DNA of 64,000 bases from Candidatus Saccharimonadota bacterium (GTDB lineage: Bacteria; Patescibacteriota; Saccharimonadia; Saccharimonadales; UBA4665): positions 1 through 64,000 of the forward strand of contig JAQBRY010000004.1 in the NCBI GenBank assembly GCA_028286245.1, read 5' to 3'. This document shows positions 44,813 to 53,528 of this stretch, in pieces. The position numbers were made by a program, and so were the translations under genes. The first letter of the stretch is position 1, and every line of letters begins with the position of its first letter. The notes beneath the pieces were generated by a model that saw only the letters and a list, made by a program, of their open reading frames with translations, was not told the DNA's origin and did no database searches.

Positions 44813-46170
44813 GCAAGCTTATACTCGCCATCGTACAGGATGGACACGGTACCGGCTATTCGTGACTGCATGACTTGTTTTTTAACAGGATCGTAGGTAG
44901 CACTTGTCTGAATGACTTCGCCTGTTGGCTGGATGACATCTACTGTAAGGTCATCCTTAGCTTCGGCAGCCAAGGCTACGCCTATGCAGCTCGTACCACT
45001 CCCGCAGGCAGTTTCGTCGTAAACCGTATTAACCTCTTTGACGTAAACACCAAACTCCGATTTTCCGCTCTGTTTGTCGTAGTAAGAAATACCAAAGGCT
45101 GCTTGCTGCGCAAGACCGTATTTATTGCTGACGATAAATTCTTCGCATAGATCTTTTGCACTAGTTGCACCGACCTTACTTCTATCGGTAATTACTAAGT
45201 GTGCAATGCCATAGAGCTGAACAATTGTTCCTTCGTCAACTAACTTGGTCTTGTCGTCTTCCCTGCTTAGGGGCATTTCCACGCTGACAGTACCGTCTTT
45301 AACAGTGAATGCCAGTGCTCCTTCTACACCAGAAGCTTCGATGGTGCCTTCGTAATCCTGACCACCGCTCAGTAACCATGCTCCAGTACGGGTTGCATTA
45401 CCACAAAATTCGCCACCAAACATTTCGACACGCCCGATGGCCTCCGGATCTGTGGCCGGCATTATAAAGCAACACTGCTCGATCTCTGCTTCCTCAGGGT
45501 GGTATTTCTGCCACGAAGCAACCATTCTTTTATTAAATTCTTCACGGTCTGTATCTAAGCGTTGATCAAATACAACAGCAGTTGTATTACCCGATGGGTA
45601 TGCTACCACTACTCTGTTTAAATTCGGTTCATCTTCCATATCATGTCTCAATTTCTTTCTAAGGTGTACTCTTTCATCTAGGCTAATCCGGCCACTTTCC
45701 CTGCGACTAGCCACTACTGTGGTTACGGGACCGACTGAAAATCCTTCTGATGTGTATAGCCCTATTGCTTTTATATTATCTGCGTTTGTTCGAATGCCGA
45801 AGTCGTTAGGACAAGATTCTCCTGCGACTTCGAGAAGATGCCGCAGCACCTTTCGGCCGATACCCTGACCTTGGTAGCCCGGATGCACTGCGAGCTCTTC
45901 TATGTAATAATGCCTGTCATCCTTGTAGTAGCCACCAGCTATACCCACGACGCTATCATCAATACGGCCAAGGATAAGATCCCCATCTTTGTCAAGGATG
46001 TACTGTAAGGCAGCTACTGCTTCCTCGGCTGTAAAGAATTCGCTATAAGGCGGACGCAAAAACGATTGTTGGTACACATCGACAGCTTGTGCGAGGTCCT
46101 GTGGATGTATGTCGGGCAATGCCGCTACTCGTTCAGCAGTAAAATCAACTTCAAAGTCCGGGTAGCTCAT
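44809..46170 (-). CDS. fusion: N-terminal GNAT acetyltransferase plus diaminopimelate-epimerase-like racemase
   Basis: 453 residues. Residues ~20-155 form a GNAT domain (YIEELAVHPGYQGQGIGRKVLRHLLE, acetyl-CoA loop at 100-105). Residues ~183-453 have the DapF/PhzF fold with both catalytic cysteines of the PLP-independent racemases: Cys256 in FGGEFCGNATR and Cys389 in DETACGSGTSC. The racemase half differs from housekeeping DapF in length of linkers, so the substrate may be another amino acid. Coupled to the VanX-like gene by a 4-base overlap. I know of no named enzyme with this exact pairing. Confidence 0.82.
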   Translation of the reverse strand: MSYPDFEVDFTAERVAALPDIHPQDLAQAVDVYQQSFLRPPYSEFFTAEEAVAALQYILDKDGDLILGRIDDSVVGIAGGYYKDDRHYYIEELAVHPGYQGQGIGRKVLRHLLEVAGESCPNDFGIRTNADNIKAIGLYTSEGFSVGPVTTVVASRRESGRISLDERVHLRKKLRHDMEDEPNLNRVVVAYPSGNTTAVVFDQRLDTDREEFNKRMVASWQKYHPEEAEIEQCCFIMPATDPEAIGRVEMFGGEFCGNATRTGAWLLSGGQDYEGTIEASGVEGALAFTVKDGTVSVEMPLSREDDKTKLVDEGTIVQLYGIAHLVITDRSKVGATSAKDLCEEFIVSNKYGLAQQAAFGISYYDKQSGKSEFGVYVKEVNTVYDETACGSGTSCIGVALAAEAKDDLTVDVIQPTGEVIQTSATYDPVKKQVMQSRIAGTVSILYDGEYKLA

Positions 46171-46294
46171 AGTTTGTTGTTCCTCTTGTTACGAAATTAT
46201 AGCATGCCGTCCCAGATACACAACAATAATTACGACGTACAATTGCCGGTGAACATAGTACGTGTTATTGTAACTAAAATAACGTAGGAAACTT

Positions 46295-47008
46295 ATGAGT
46301 AGTGAATATGATCCCACCACAGTAATTGATGCAAGTGAAGATCTAGGTCGGCGTATTTACATACAGGAGCAGGCATTTGTACGTGATGGCATGCAATCAC
46401 CCGAACGTTTCCGGACCATGATAGAGTGCGCGGTAAGCCTTACTATCCCACGTGCCTATGCTCACGCTGAAAGTGAACTGGATTTTTGGGAGAAACGCGC
46501 TATTGAGTTGCCTGCAGATGACTTAGTTCGTGATATGGGATATCGCGCCCTACAGACGTCCTTTTTGCAGGGTGTAACTGTCCGCCGAGTGGATGGTAGT
46601 AGCGTGACAACTGGTCCTTTGCTTGGAGAACATGAAGTCCTCGTAGCCAACTGCTACTTTTCTAACTACTACACTCTTGCTACCTCGGAGGCTGCAGCAA
46701 AGATTATGTTTTCTGATACAAGCAGCATAAGCTCGATTCGTGACCTTGCGCCAGAACGCTTAACATTGGTTTCGTTACGCAACCTTGCGCAGCGTATGTC
46801 ACCTAAAGAAGTACTAAACTGGGTGGAGCAATTTGATTTACATGATGAAACTAACGCTGCCACTCAAAATGCCGTAGATCATATTACCGCTAATAATCGG
46901 TCGGAGGATGTTCAGCCTCTGGTGGCCGCTGTCACCACTGCTACTACAAGACTCAGCGGGCGGTTACATAGTATTGTATCGAGCTTCTATAAAGAAGTTC
47001 GTCGCTAG
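46295..47008 (+). CDS. hypothetical protein
   Basis: 237 residues, soluble, mainly helical; unknown family. It is rich in Asp, Glu and Arg, with ESELDFWEKRAIELP and ALQTSFLQGVTVRRVDG in the middle and an all-helical C-terminus. TAGGA lies before the ATG. Divergent from the GNAT-racemase gene with 124 bases between; nothing in the sequence tells its role. Confidence 0.6.
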   Translation: MSSEYDPTTVIDASEDLGRRIYIQEQAFVRDGMQSPERFRTMIECAVSLTIPRAYAHAESELDFWEKRAIELPADDLVRDMGYRALQTSFLQGVTVRRVDGSSVTTGPLLGEHEVLVANCYFSNYYTLATSEAAAKIMFSDTSSISSIRDLAPERLTLVSLRNLAQRMSPKEVLNWVEQFDLHDETNAATQNAVDHITANNRSEDVQPLVAAVTTATTRLSGRLHSIVSSFYKEVRR

Positions 47009-47117
47009 GGCTATTAAATATAGTAATAAAATTGACGTTTAATAAATCAAGTTTCATTACTTGTTAAAATCACATGATTAGTATAGATTGATAGTATAAC
47101 TAGCCCGAGGAGAACCT

Positions 47118-47867
47118 ATGACGAATATGGTATTAAGTAGTGTATATGCAGCTCCAGCCATGGAACCGCGAATGGATGAGGTTGTAACTCTTTACCAAAA
47201 TGCTTTCGCAAGCGCGCCGTGGAATGAACGAACAAAATGCGCCATCGACGAAGCCACGCCAAGTTGCCCGGGTGGCTTTAGTCCACTTAGTATCGGTCAG
47301 CTCTGCATGACGTGCGATCAGCATGTAACTGAGCCTGCCTATACCGAAGAGACATTGCGAGCTAAATTTAAACCCGGTACAGAGGGGCACGGACTTTGGT
47401 ATGTCGAAGAAACTGCTGTTGAGCGCAAAATTGTACTTGCAGCCTTTGCCCGTATTACCACTATTGGCGGCCTAGCGGAAACCGTTTTCGGTGAAGACGA
47501 TGCTATGCAGTCATGGATTCTTGAACGTAATCCTGATCCAACGAGCGGCGTGTTGTGGGTAGAGGATGTCTTTGCAGATACGACGCTGCGTCCTAGCAAT
47601 AACTTGTACGACTTTGATAAAAAACTAAACCGTTTAGCTCGCGGCTCAAGTGTCCAAACATATATGTTCCAAACGCTAAACCCTAAACTTGTACGCGCAG
47701 CGCAGAGAGATTTTGCCTCTAGGTGTAAGATCGCTGATCCGTTGTTTAAAGATGTTCCCAACCGTAGTATGGTAGTAACAATCGAACGTCCGACTGAAAA
47801 ACCTATCTCCGATACGGCCGATGCTCAAGCCCAGCGTGTAGCACAGAATTACGCATCAATTGATTAG
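47118..47867 (+). CDS. GNAT-like protein with four-cysteine insertion
   Basis: 249 residues. LYQNAFASAPWNE near residue 25 looks like the start of a GNAT N-acetyltransferase fold, and VLWVEDVFADTTLRPSNNL resembles strand 4 with the acetyl-CoA loop, although the R/QxxGxG motif is degraded. Between them Cys41, Cys50, Cys63 and Cys66 (TKCAID, PSCPGG, LCMTC) could bind zinc. Activity therefore uncertain. CGAGGAGA precedes the ATG. The gene lies 109 bases after 46295 and may belong to the same transcript. Confidence 0.55.
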   Translation: MTNMVLSSVYAAPAMEPRMDEVVTLYQNAFASAPWNERTKCAIDEATPSCPGGFSPLSIGQLCMTCDQHVTEPAYTEETLRAKFKPGTEGHGLWYVEETAVERKIVLAAFARITTIGGLAETVFGEDDAMQSWILERNPDPTSGVLWVEDVFADTTLRPSNNLYDFDKKLNRLARGSSVQTYMFQTLNPKLVRAAQRDFASRCKIADPLFKDVPNRSMVVTIERPTEKPISDTADAQAQRVAQNYASID

Positions 47868-47934
47868 CTCACATTAGGCCATAGTAGTTAAGTATTGAAC
47901 GATGGTATAATCCGGATAGATAAACGAAAACGTT

Positions 47935-48966
47935 ATGACTACCGAAAATACAAATCTTACAAAACTTATAGAACTAGCCAATCACTACCCTTCGCCGCAT
48001 AACGGACAGCCTATCGAGCTACGACAGCTTAGCGCTGGCGGCTATGAGCTATGTTTTGAAACCAAACGCGGCCTTCAGGCCGCGGAAGTATCGTACTTGT
48101 TCAGCTACGTTACGATGGGAGTGTTTATTACGCACCTGGAGTTTTGTGCTGCAGCGCTAGGATATGACATTAGTTGTAGCCTAGCGTTACCACCTGTCAG
48201 TGCCCTAAAAGGTGACGGTAGCATCAGGTTTGCTACTTGTCAGATTATCGCCTCTGAACAAGCCGGTAATTCAGCCTTGCTCGATACCCTACGATTTCGA
48301 CAGACATCAAGGAAAAAGTACTTTGAGGGCGTCGATGATGAGCTCTCCGATAAAATGATTAGTCTGGCTGCAGCCAAGAATTTAGAACTTGTTAAGATGG
48401 ACCGAGCCGGAACGCATCAGGCGATATGGTTAAATCAGCGGGCTGTGTTTGATGACATGTTTGACGATGCTGTTCGAGAAGAACTTAATCACTGGCTTCG
48501 CTACAGTAAACAAGAAAAAGAGACTAAAAAGGATGGCTTGGCCTACGACTGCATGGAGCTTAGTGGCCGAGCCATGAAGTTTATCGTTAAACATTATAAA
48601 ATTCTGCGTATGCCCGGCGTCAGCCGCTTATTGCAGCAGTACTATCTGCGTACTATGAGTGATAACAGTGATGCGTATTATTTATTGACACCTTTTAGCA
48701 ATGAACAGGAAGCTTATGAGGTAGGCGTGGCTGTAATGCAGCTTTGGGAAGCCGTCGCGGATAAGCGTTACTATCTCCACCCGTTCGGAACAATTATGAG
48801 TAACCAGGCAGCCCATGATGATTTCTTGAAGCTAGCTCATATTGAGCACGAAGATATTCATAAAAACTTTCTGGTGTTTATTTTTCGCTGCGGTAAGTCC
48901 GAAAAGCCGCATACCAGCCTACGAATCCCAGTAGAAGAGCATTTATTAAGGAGTGAGCGTGTTTAG
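47935..48966 (+). CDS. nitroreductase-family protein
   Basis: 343 residues, longer than common nitroreductases (~200). YPSPHNGQPIELR near the start matches the FMN-contact motif (APSxxNxQP), RFRQTSRKKYFEG near residue 122 a phosphate-binding Arg segment, and MQLWEAVADKRYYLHPFGT the C-terminal dimer part, as in the Acg-like branch. Probably an FMN oxidoreductase, or an FMN-storing protein. It overlaps the next gene, an adenylate-forming enzyme, so they form a pair. TATAAT at 47906-47911 is the likely promoter. Confidence 0.72.
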   Translation: MTTENTNLTKLIELANHYPSPHNGQPIELRQLSAGGYELCFETKRGLQAAEVSYLFSYVTMGVFITHLEFCAAALGYDISCSLALPPVSALKGDGSIRFATCQIIASEQAGNSALLDTLRFRQTSRKKYFEGVDDELSDKMISLAAAKNLELVKMDRAGTHQAIWLNQRAVFDDMFDDAVREELNHWLRYSKQEKETKKDGLAYDCMELSGRAMKFIVKHYKILRMPGVSRLLQQYYLRTMSDNSDAYYLLTPFSNEQEAYEVGVAVMQLWEAVADKRYYLHPFGTIMSNQAAHDDFLKLAHIEHEDIHKNFLVFIFRCGKSEKPHTSLRIPVEEHLLRSERV

Positions 48967-50491
48967 TTTTATATATATCGCATTCGTAACCGTACTAGAC
49001 AAAATAATATGGGCAGTTGATGTTGGCCCGTCGGTACACAAGTTTTTCTTGGCTCCGCAGGTAGGTAACTTCAGAGTCTTTTTGGGGCGAATCCGGGCTG
49101 TTCGCGTTTACAAGTATGCCCTCCGACGTACGCCGGCCTATAGGGACTACATGTCCAAGCAAACGTATAAAGGCCCTAAGATAACTTTTTTCAAAGCAAG
49201 CCTTAACGACGTTCCGGAAATTGATAAAGCTACCTACATTAAAAAATATGTGCTTTCTGACAAGTTAACTGACGGCATCCTGCCAAAGAGCGGCGTTATG
49301 CTCGACGAGTCATCGGGTAGCAGCGGCCGGCCGACGAGCTGGGCCCGCGGCAAAAAGGAACGCCGTTTTACCCGGCGCATCATACAAGTTGCCTTTAAGC
49401 ACCTCATCGAAGATCAAAATCCGATCGTTATTAATACCTTTGCCATGGGTGCCTGGTCCACTGGCTTTAATACCTCACTTAGTCTGCTAGAAATTAGCCG
49501 CGTTAAATCAACTGGCCCAGACTTAACGAAAGTCATAGATACGCTCATAGAACTCGGCCCAGGCTACGACTACGTCATCACCGGCTATCCGCCGTTTCTA
49601 AAGCAGATCGCCGATGACACGAGAGTAGACTTGAGCAAGTATAAAATTTCGTGTATCTACGGCGGCGAAGGTATTAGCGAGCCTATGCGGAAGTCACTAC
49701 TAGAAGTGTTTACCAGTGTAATAGGATCGTACGGTGCCTCGGATTTGGAAATTAATATAGCGCACGAAACTGATTTCACGATTGCCCTCAGGCAAGCCCT
49801 CATAAAAGATGAGTCGCTTCGTACCGCCCTGCTTAAACAAAACCGCGGAATTATACCGATGATATTTCAGTATAACCCCTATGACTATTTGTTTGAGAAC
49901 AACGACAAGGGCGAACTGCTCGTGAGCATTTGCCGGGTAGAAAATCTTAGCCCACGCATTCGGTATAATATCCATGATCTCGGTCACGCCGAAGACTTTT
50001 ACGCCTTTAAGAAAAAACTCAAAGCCCTGCACCGTGATGATTTGCTAAAACTTATTGAGCTTGATTTCGGCGTCCTATTCTATTACGGTCGCAGTGACCT
50101 GTCGGTAGATTATTACGGTGGAGTTGTTGGGCCAGAAGAGATTCGCCAGATCATAAACGACAATGAAGAATATAAGCAGAAGATTGCTAACTTCCGCTTA
50201 ATAAGCTATGAAGATAAAGACCATCAGAAGCACTTACTTATTGCGCTGGAATTAGCAGCCGCAACTGATGTAGACGACGCAGAAAAACAGCGCCTTTTGG
50301 ATATTATTGTCAATCAGCTATTTGTTTTGAACTTAGACTTTAAAGCCGGCTATGACATGGCTAAGTACAAGCCCGAGCTTCAAATATATCAGCCGGGTGA
50401 AGGTATATTCGACGCATCGCACCAAAAGCTAAAGAATGACTATGTCTGGAACATCGACTTCGAGCGGGCAAAAGCCGAAGGCATTGTCTAA
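48959..50491 (+). CDS. adenylate-forming enzyme, PaaK/coenzyme F390 synthetase-like
   Basis: 510 residues from the GTG at 48959, picked because AAGGAG (48948-48953) sits five bases upstream. The ATP loop LDESSGSSGRPTSW, the IYGGEGISEPMR motif and GSYGASDLEINIA match phenylacetate-CoA-ligase and F390-synthetase-type AMP-forming enzymes. It activates a carboxylic acid (or other acid group) as an adenylate; the substrate is unknown. The 8-base overlap with the nitroreductase gene indicates a shared pathway, perhaps modification of a small molecule or cofactor. Confidence 0.82.
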   Translation: MFSFIYIAFVTVLDKIIWAVDVGPSVHKFFLAPQVGNFRVFLGRIRAVRVYKYALRRTPAYRDYMSKQTYKGPKITFFKASLNDVPEIDKATYIKKYVLSDKLTDGILPKSGVMLDESSGSSGRPTSWARGKKERRFTRRIIQVAFKHLIEDQNPIVINTFAMGAWSTGFNTSLSLLEISRVKSTGPDLTKVIDTLIELGPGYDYVITGYPPFLKQIADDTRVDLSKYKISCIYGGEGISEPMRKSLLEVFTSVIGSYGASDLEINIAHETDFTIALRQALIKDESLRTALLKQNRGIIPMIFQYNPYDYLFENNDKGELLVSICRVENLSPRIRYNIHDLGHAEDFYAFKKKLKALHRDDLLKLIELDFGVLFYYGRSDLSVDYYGGVVGPEEIRQIINDNEEYKQKIANFRLISYEDKDHQKHLLIALELAAATDVDDAEKQRLLDIIVNQLFVLNLDFKAGYDMAKYKPELQIYQPGEGIFDASHQKLKNDYVWNIDFERAKAEGIV

Positions 50492-50492
50492 A

Positions 50493-51038
50493 CTATTTAA
50501 GTGCGGGTAACTGGTCTGTGAGTTGGTCCGCGAAGGCCATCATCTCATCCCAGATAGCAGTCTCGGGTAAAATACTTACTTGTTGCTCCGCACCAACCGG
50601 GCGGTATAGGACGACACCCGGATCTTCGTAGACACTGAGTATTAGCTCTGCGCCGGCCAGTTGCAGTGCGGCACCGCCGCCGGCCTGAAGGCCGCCGCTG
50701 AATACTTCGGCAGCGTGGACATGTGTCCCTAAGTCAACGGGACGTTGCCTGAAGCGGGGCCACTTATTAAAGCCAGTTCTATGTGCCACCACCTTAGCCG
50801 CTGTCATATCTTCTGTTTCGCCGCGAGTGACGGCCAGCAAGTCAGAATATGACTCCAACTGGGAATACGCAACGCCAGAAGGCGATAATATACGTCCCGT
50901 CGGTATCCGGTACTCTCGGGGCGCTACCCTATGTGCAAAATCTAAAAAATTATATACAAATGCCTGTCTCTGATTTAATAATGGGCGATTTTCTTCTTGC
51001 TTAAACTCTTCTACTTGTTTGTCGGTAATTTGCATCAT
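50493..51038 (-). CDS. hypothetical protein
   Basis: 181 residues, no recognised family. It opens with a charged helix (ITDKQVEEFKQEENRPLLNQRQAFVYNFLDFAHR) and has a Gly/Ala-rich stretch (FSGGLQAGGGAALQLAG) near residue 120. No signal or membrane segment is clear. It ends one base after the convergent adenylate-forming enzyme gene. Confidence 0.6.
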   Translation of the reverse strand: MMQITDKQVEEFKQEENRPLLNQRQAFVYNFLDFAHRVAPREYRIPTGRILSPSGVAYSQLESYSDLLAVTRGETEDMTAAKVVAHRTGFNKWPRFRQRPVDLGTHVHAAEVFSGGLQAGGGAALQLAGAELILSVYEDPGVVLYRPVGAEQQVSILPETAIWDEMMAFADQLTDQLPALK

Positions 51039-51178
51039 ATTTGCATTGTAATCCTGTTACATGTAAACGCAAGCATGAGTGGTAAAAGGTCGCATATGAC
51101 GTCAGGTGTTACCTACAAGTTAATGGCATGGATACTATGCGGCTTTACGCAGATTTTAAATGGAGCTAGACTGTGACA

Positions 51179-51943
51179 ATGGGTAAAATTACATTGGTGC
51201 TTACGGATATTGACGGAACAATTGTGTCGCTGGGTTTGCATGACCCAACTCCAGCGGTACGTCAGGCCATCAAAGATGTTCAAGATGCCGGGATTCAACT
51301 TACCGCAGCAACCGGTAGACCATACGAGATGACCAAGGATTTGTTTGATGACCTAGGCTTAAAGGGCTTTTCTATCTTTGATGGAGGTGCCACGATACGT
51401 GATATTCAGACGGGCGAATTTGCCTGGCAAAACTGGCTTGAGGTCGACAGACTGAAGGCAATAGCGAATATATTACTACCCTACAGTACCCTAATCGATT
51501 TCTTTCCAACATTTCACGAGGTCTTACCCAAGGATACAAGCACTAACGATATTATTGAAAAGGCTCCCTATGTGTTTGCTTTTGTACGCGCAGAGCATCG
51601 AAGAGAGGTTGAACACCGCTTAGCGGAACTCTCAGACTTATCTCTTCATATCGGACCAGAACGAAAAGACATGCCGGGAGTGTTCGATATTCAGATTACT
51701 GACATAAATTCTGATAAATTTCATGCTACCAATGTGCTCAGGAAAATCGTGCGTAGTAGCAAGGCTGAGACTCTAGCAATCGGTGATAGCACCAACGACC
51801 TGCCATTGTTTCGAAACGCCGGTGTAAAAGTGGCAATGGGGAACGCCATGGACGAGCTTAAGGCTAAAGCCGACTATATCGTTAACGCTCTTGATGAAGA
51901 TGGCTTTGCTGAGGCAATGCATCGTTTTGTACTGACTTCCTAA
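51179..51943 (+). CDS. HAD-superfamily (Cof type) hydrolase
   Basis: 254 residues from the ATG at 51179 (a GTG two codons upstream is possible). LVLTDIDGTI with Asp10 and Asp12 is motif I, ATGRPYE motif II, the Lys region in motif III, and IGDSTNDLPLF motif IV with the metal Asp pair. The large C2B cap between is typical for Cof/YbiV phosphatases acting on sugar or nucleotide phosphates. Cytoplasmic; substrate unknown. Stands alone. Confidence 0.92.
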   Translation: MGKITLVLTDIDGTIVSLGLHDPTPAVRQAIKDVQDAGIQLTAATGRPYEMTKDLFDDLGLKGFSIFDGGATIRDIQTGEFAWQNWLEVDRLKAIANILLPYSTLIDFFPTFHEVLPKDTSTNDIIEKAPYVFAFVRAEHRREVEHRLAELSDLSLHIGPERKDMPGVFDIQITDINSDKFHATNVLRKIVRSSKAETLAIGDSTNDLPLFRNAGVKVAMGNAMDELKAKADYIVNALDEDGFAEAMHRFVLTS

Positions 51944-52030
51944 CTGCAATGTAATTATTGCTGTAAATCAGGCATCTAGTGTGCGGTGAAACCTTTCATC
52001 ACTGTCGCGGCGGAGTGAATATAGCGTTCG

Positions 52031-52056
52031 CCAGGATGGAGAGGGGTACGCGCTGC
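52031..52056 (+). repeat. possible degraded copy of the tRNA-Gln-associated repeat arm
   Basis: CCAGGATGGAG followed by a CGCGCTGC block resembles the left arm of module B at 53365 (GGATGGAG, then GCGCGCTGC) and the tRNA-Gln 3' end. It abuts the end of the 52059 gene. Short and imperfect, so it is only suggestive. Confidence 0.35.
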
Positions 52057-52058
52057 AA

Positions 52059-52532
52059 CTACCTAAGACCGCGGATTTTATTGGCCCGATCCAGACCTCG
52101 GCTCATGGCATCCAAAAGTCGTAACTGTCTTGTCTGATATTTTAGTAGATCTATGCTAGTAGTTGGAACTCTGCACATGTCCGTAACGGCTAAGTGACCT
52201 ATGGCAGGGCAAATTTGCTCAGGTTTAACCTCACGCTTTGCTGCCCGTCTCTCTCGCCAGCGCCTCAATAATCCAGCTTGCTGAATATTTTCTGGCGTGC
52301 TATCTTGGATGACGTCTTGCGGTGTCTGACATTCTTGAACCGCGCGAGACAGTGCCCCGGGAGTAACTTGATTAGCAAAGTCGGCACGAGTTAGGTCCAG
52401 AACATCGCTCATTCCTCCCTGGCTATCGGCCAGCGCTGCGTAACCTCTCTCATCATCAAATGGACGTCCGATGATCTCGCCTACTACGGTGCCTCGATTC
52501 GGGCACCCTTCACACATAAATGCTTCTGTCAT
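52059..52532 (-). CDS. orphan hypothetical protein, cassette gene A
   Basis: 157 residues from the ATG at 52532. CEGCPNRG near the N-terminus and CPAIGHLAVTDMC near residue 115 give four cysteines that could bind a metal. The middle is charged and helical (RRWRERRAAKREVKPE). No known family. It lies 53 bases downstream, in transcription direction, of repeat module A, the same arrangement as the neighbouring gene and module B. Confidence 0.6.
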   Translation of the reverse strand: MTEAFMCEGCPNRGTVVGEIIGRPFDDERGYAALADSQGGMSDVLDLTRADFANQVTPGALSRAVQECQTPQDVIQDSTPENIQQAGLLRRWRERRAAKREVKPEQICPAIGHLAVTDMCRVPTTSIDLLKYQTRQLRLLDAMSRGLDRANKIRGLR

Positions 52533-52584
52533 ATTATTTAAAATAGTACAACTGTAGTAGGTATATGTCAAAATCCGGCGTCTC

Positions 52585-52760
52585 GGGAGGGATGCGCTTC
52601 ACTTCGTTCCGCTTCTCAACTGCGGGGTGCTCGATGTAAGCATCTGCGCGCGTCCCTATTCTACTGAACCCCAATTGGTATGCAATAAGGCTCTAGTCTC
52701 CCTCGATCAAGACAAACACCTACTTGCGCAGGTGCCTTTATCTGGCTGGGTATGGAGGAC
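52585..52760 (-). repeat. repeat module A: palindromic element, hairpin and tRNA 3'-end remnant
   Basis: It has GGGAGGGATGCGC (52585), CTGAACCCC, then CTAGTCTCCCTCGATCAAG (52693-52711) closing an imperfect palindrome, a hairpin CACCT.../AGGTG with T-rich end (~52716-52738), and CTGGCTGGGTATGGAGGAC (52742-52760), which is like the minus-strand tRNA-Gln 3' end read on the plus strand. The same blocks in the same order occur in module B. From GGAGGGATG to TGGCTGGG is 157 bases in both. The inner part also has GTAAGCATCTGCGCGCG, shared with palindromic element 2. Confidence 0.75.
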
Positions 52761-52831
52761 AATAGTGAAACACTCTAAAACATACTCCGATTAAGCTGTA
52801 TATAGATCTCTTCGTTTAGGCTTGCACGCTA

Positions 52832-53317
52832 TTAAATCTTTGCGCCCTTGACCCAGGCAATTTCGTGCGCAATGAAATCGTGCTCGTCAAGTAGACCTGC
52901 GTTATGCGCGACAAGGAGACCGCAACGGACTACTTCTATTTCTTCACCATTAAAGCCAGTAATCGATTCAGGTAGAGGCTTTAGCTCTGGCCTGTAGAAG
53001 CTACATACTGTTATTGACCCGCAATAAAGAGGATTGCCGTACTGGATATCAACCTTGGAAAGCGTTACATGTGACGGATGTTCATAGCTACCAAATGTAT
53101 TTTTAAATAAAACAAAACCCGGCACCAAATATGTTTCAGCACCTATTGCCTCTTCCCAGGCTGTATTATACCGCTTGTCTCTATCCGGATTGTTGAGCTG
53201 AGCACGCATTTTATCTCGATATTTAATATGCAGTCCAGCGCTAACCATCATTTTGCTAATGTCGGCCAAAGTTTTGCGCTGTTCGGTTGTAATTGGGTTA
53301 ATTCGTTCGCCTGCCAT
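52832..53317 (-). CDS. orphan hypothetical protein, cassette gene B
   Basis: 161 residues from the ATG at 53317. Mixed alpha/beta, with GAETYLVPGFVLFKNTFGSYEHPSHVT in the middle (in parts VPGFVLFKNTF, YEHPSHVT) and a long hydrophilic C-terminus. No known family, no signal or membrane segment. It begins 48 bases downstream of repeat module B, close to the tRNA-Gln gene. Confidence 0.6.
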   Translation of the reverse strand: MAGERINPITTEQRKTLADISKMMVSAGLHIKYRDKMRAQLNNPDRDKRYNTAWEEAIGAETYLVPGFVLFKNTFGSYEHPSHVTLSKVDIQYGNPLYCGSITVCSFYRPELKPLPESITGFNGEEIEVVRCGLLVAHNAGLLDEHDFIAHEIAWVKGAKI

Positions 53318-53364
53318 CGTGTAATAAATATATATGTCATGATATGCTGCTGCAAGCATAAGAA

Positions 53365-53496
53365 TTGGGATGGAGGGATGCGCGCTGCGCGCTTTTACGC
53401 AAAGCCATGCTCCGAGCGCGCTCGTGCGCGTGGCTTTGCTCCACCGAACCCCTATGCCTTCGGCATGGGATTCTAGTCCCCCTCCATCCAGCCAAG
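53365..53496 (-). repeat. repeat module B: multi-hairpin palindromic element beside tRNA-Gln
   Basis: The left arm TTGGGATGGAGGGAT (53365-53379) is nearly the same as the tRNA-Gln 3' end in the plus-strand reading; the right arm TCCCCCTCCATCCAGCCAAG (53477-53496) is its inverted copy. Inside are a GCGCGCTGCGCGC hairpin, a perfect GCAAAGCCA/TGGCTTTGC stem, then CCGAACCCC, a TATGCC/GGCAT stem and CTAGTCCCCCTCC. The right arm also pairs with the tRNA 3' end across the terminator hairpin. Homologous to module A with identical 157-base spacing. Confidence 0.8.
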
Positions 53497-53521
53497 CAAA
53501 AACCCGCTCCTACGAGCGGGT
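53497..53521 (-). terminator. Rho-independent terminator of tRNA-Gln
   Basis: An 8-bp stem (ACCCGCTC / GAGCGGGT) with a four-base loop; on the minus strand it is followed by five T. It lies eight bases downstream of the tRNA. Confidence 0.85.
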
Positions 53522-53528
53522 CTTAACT

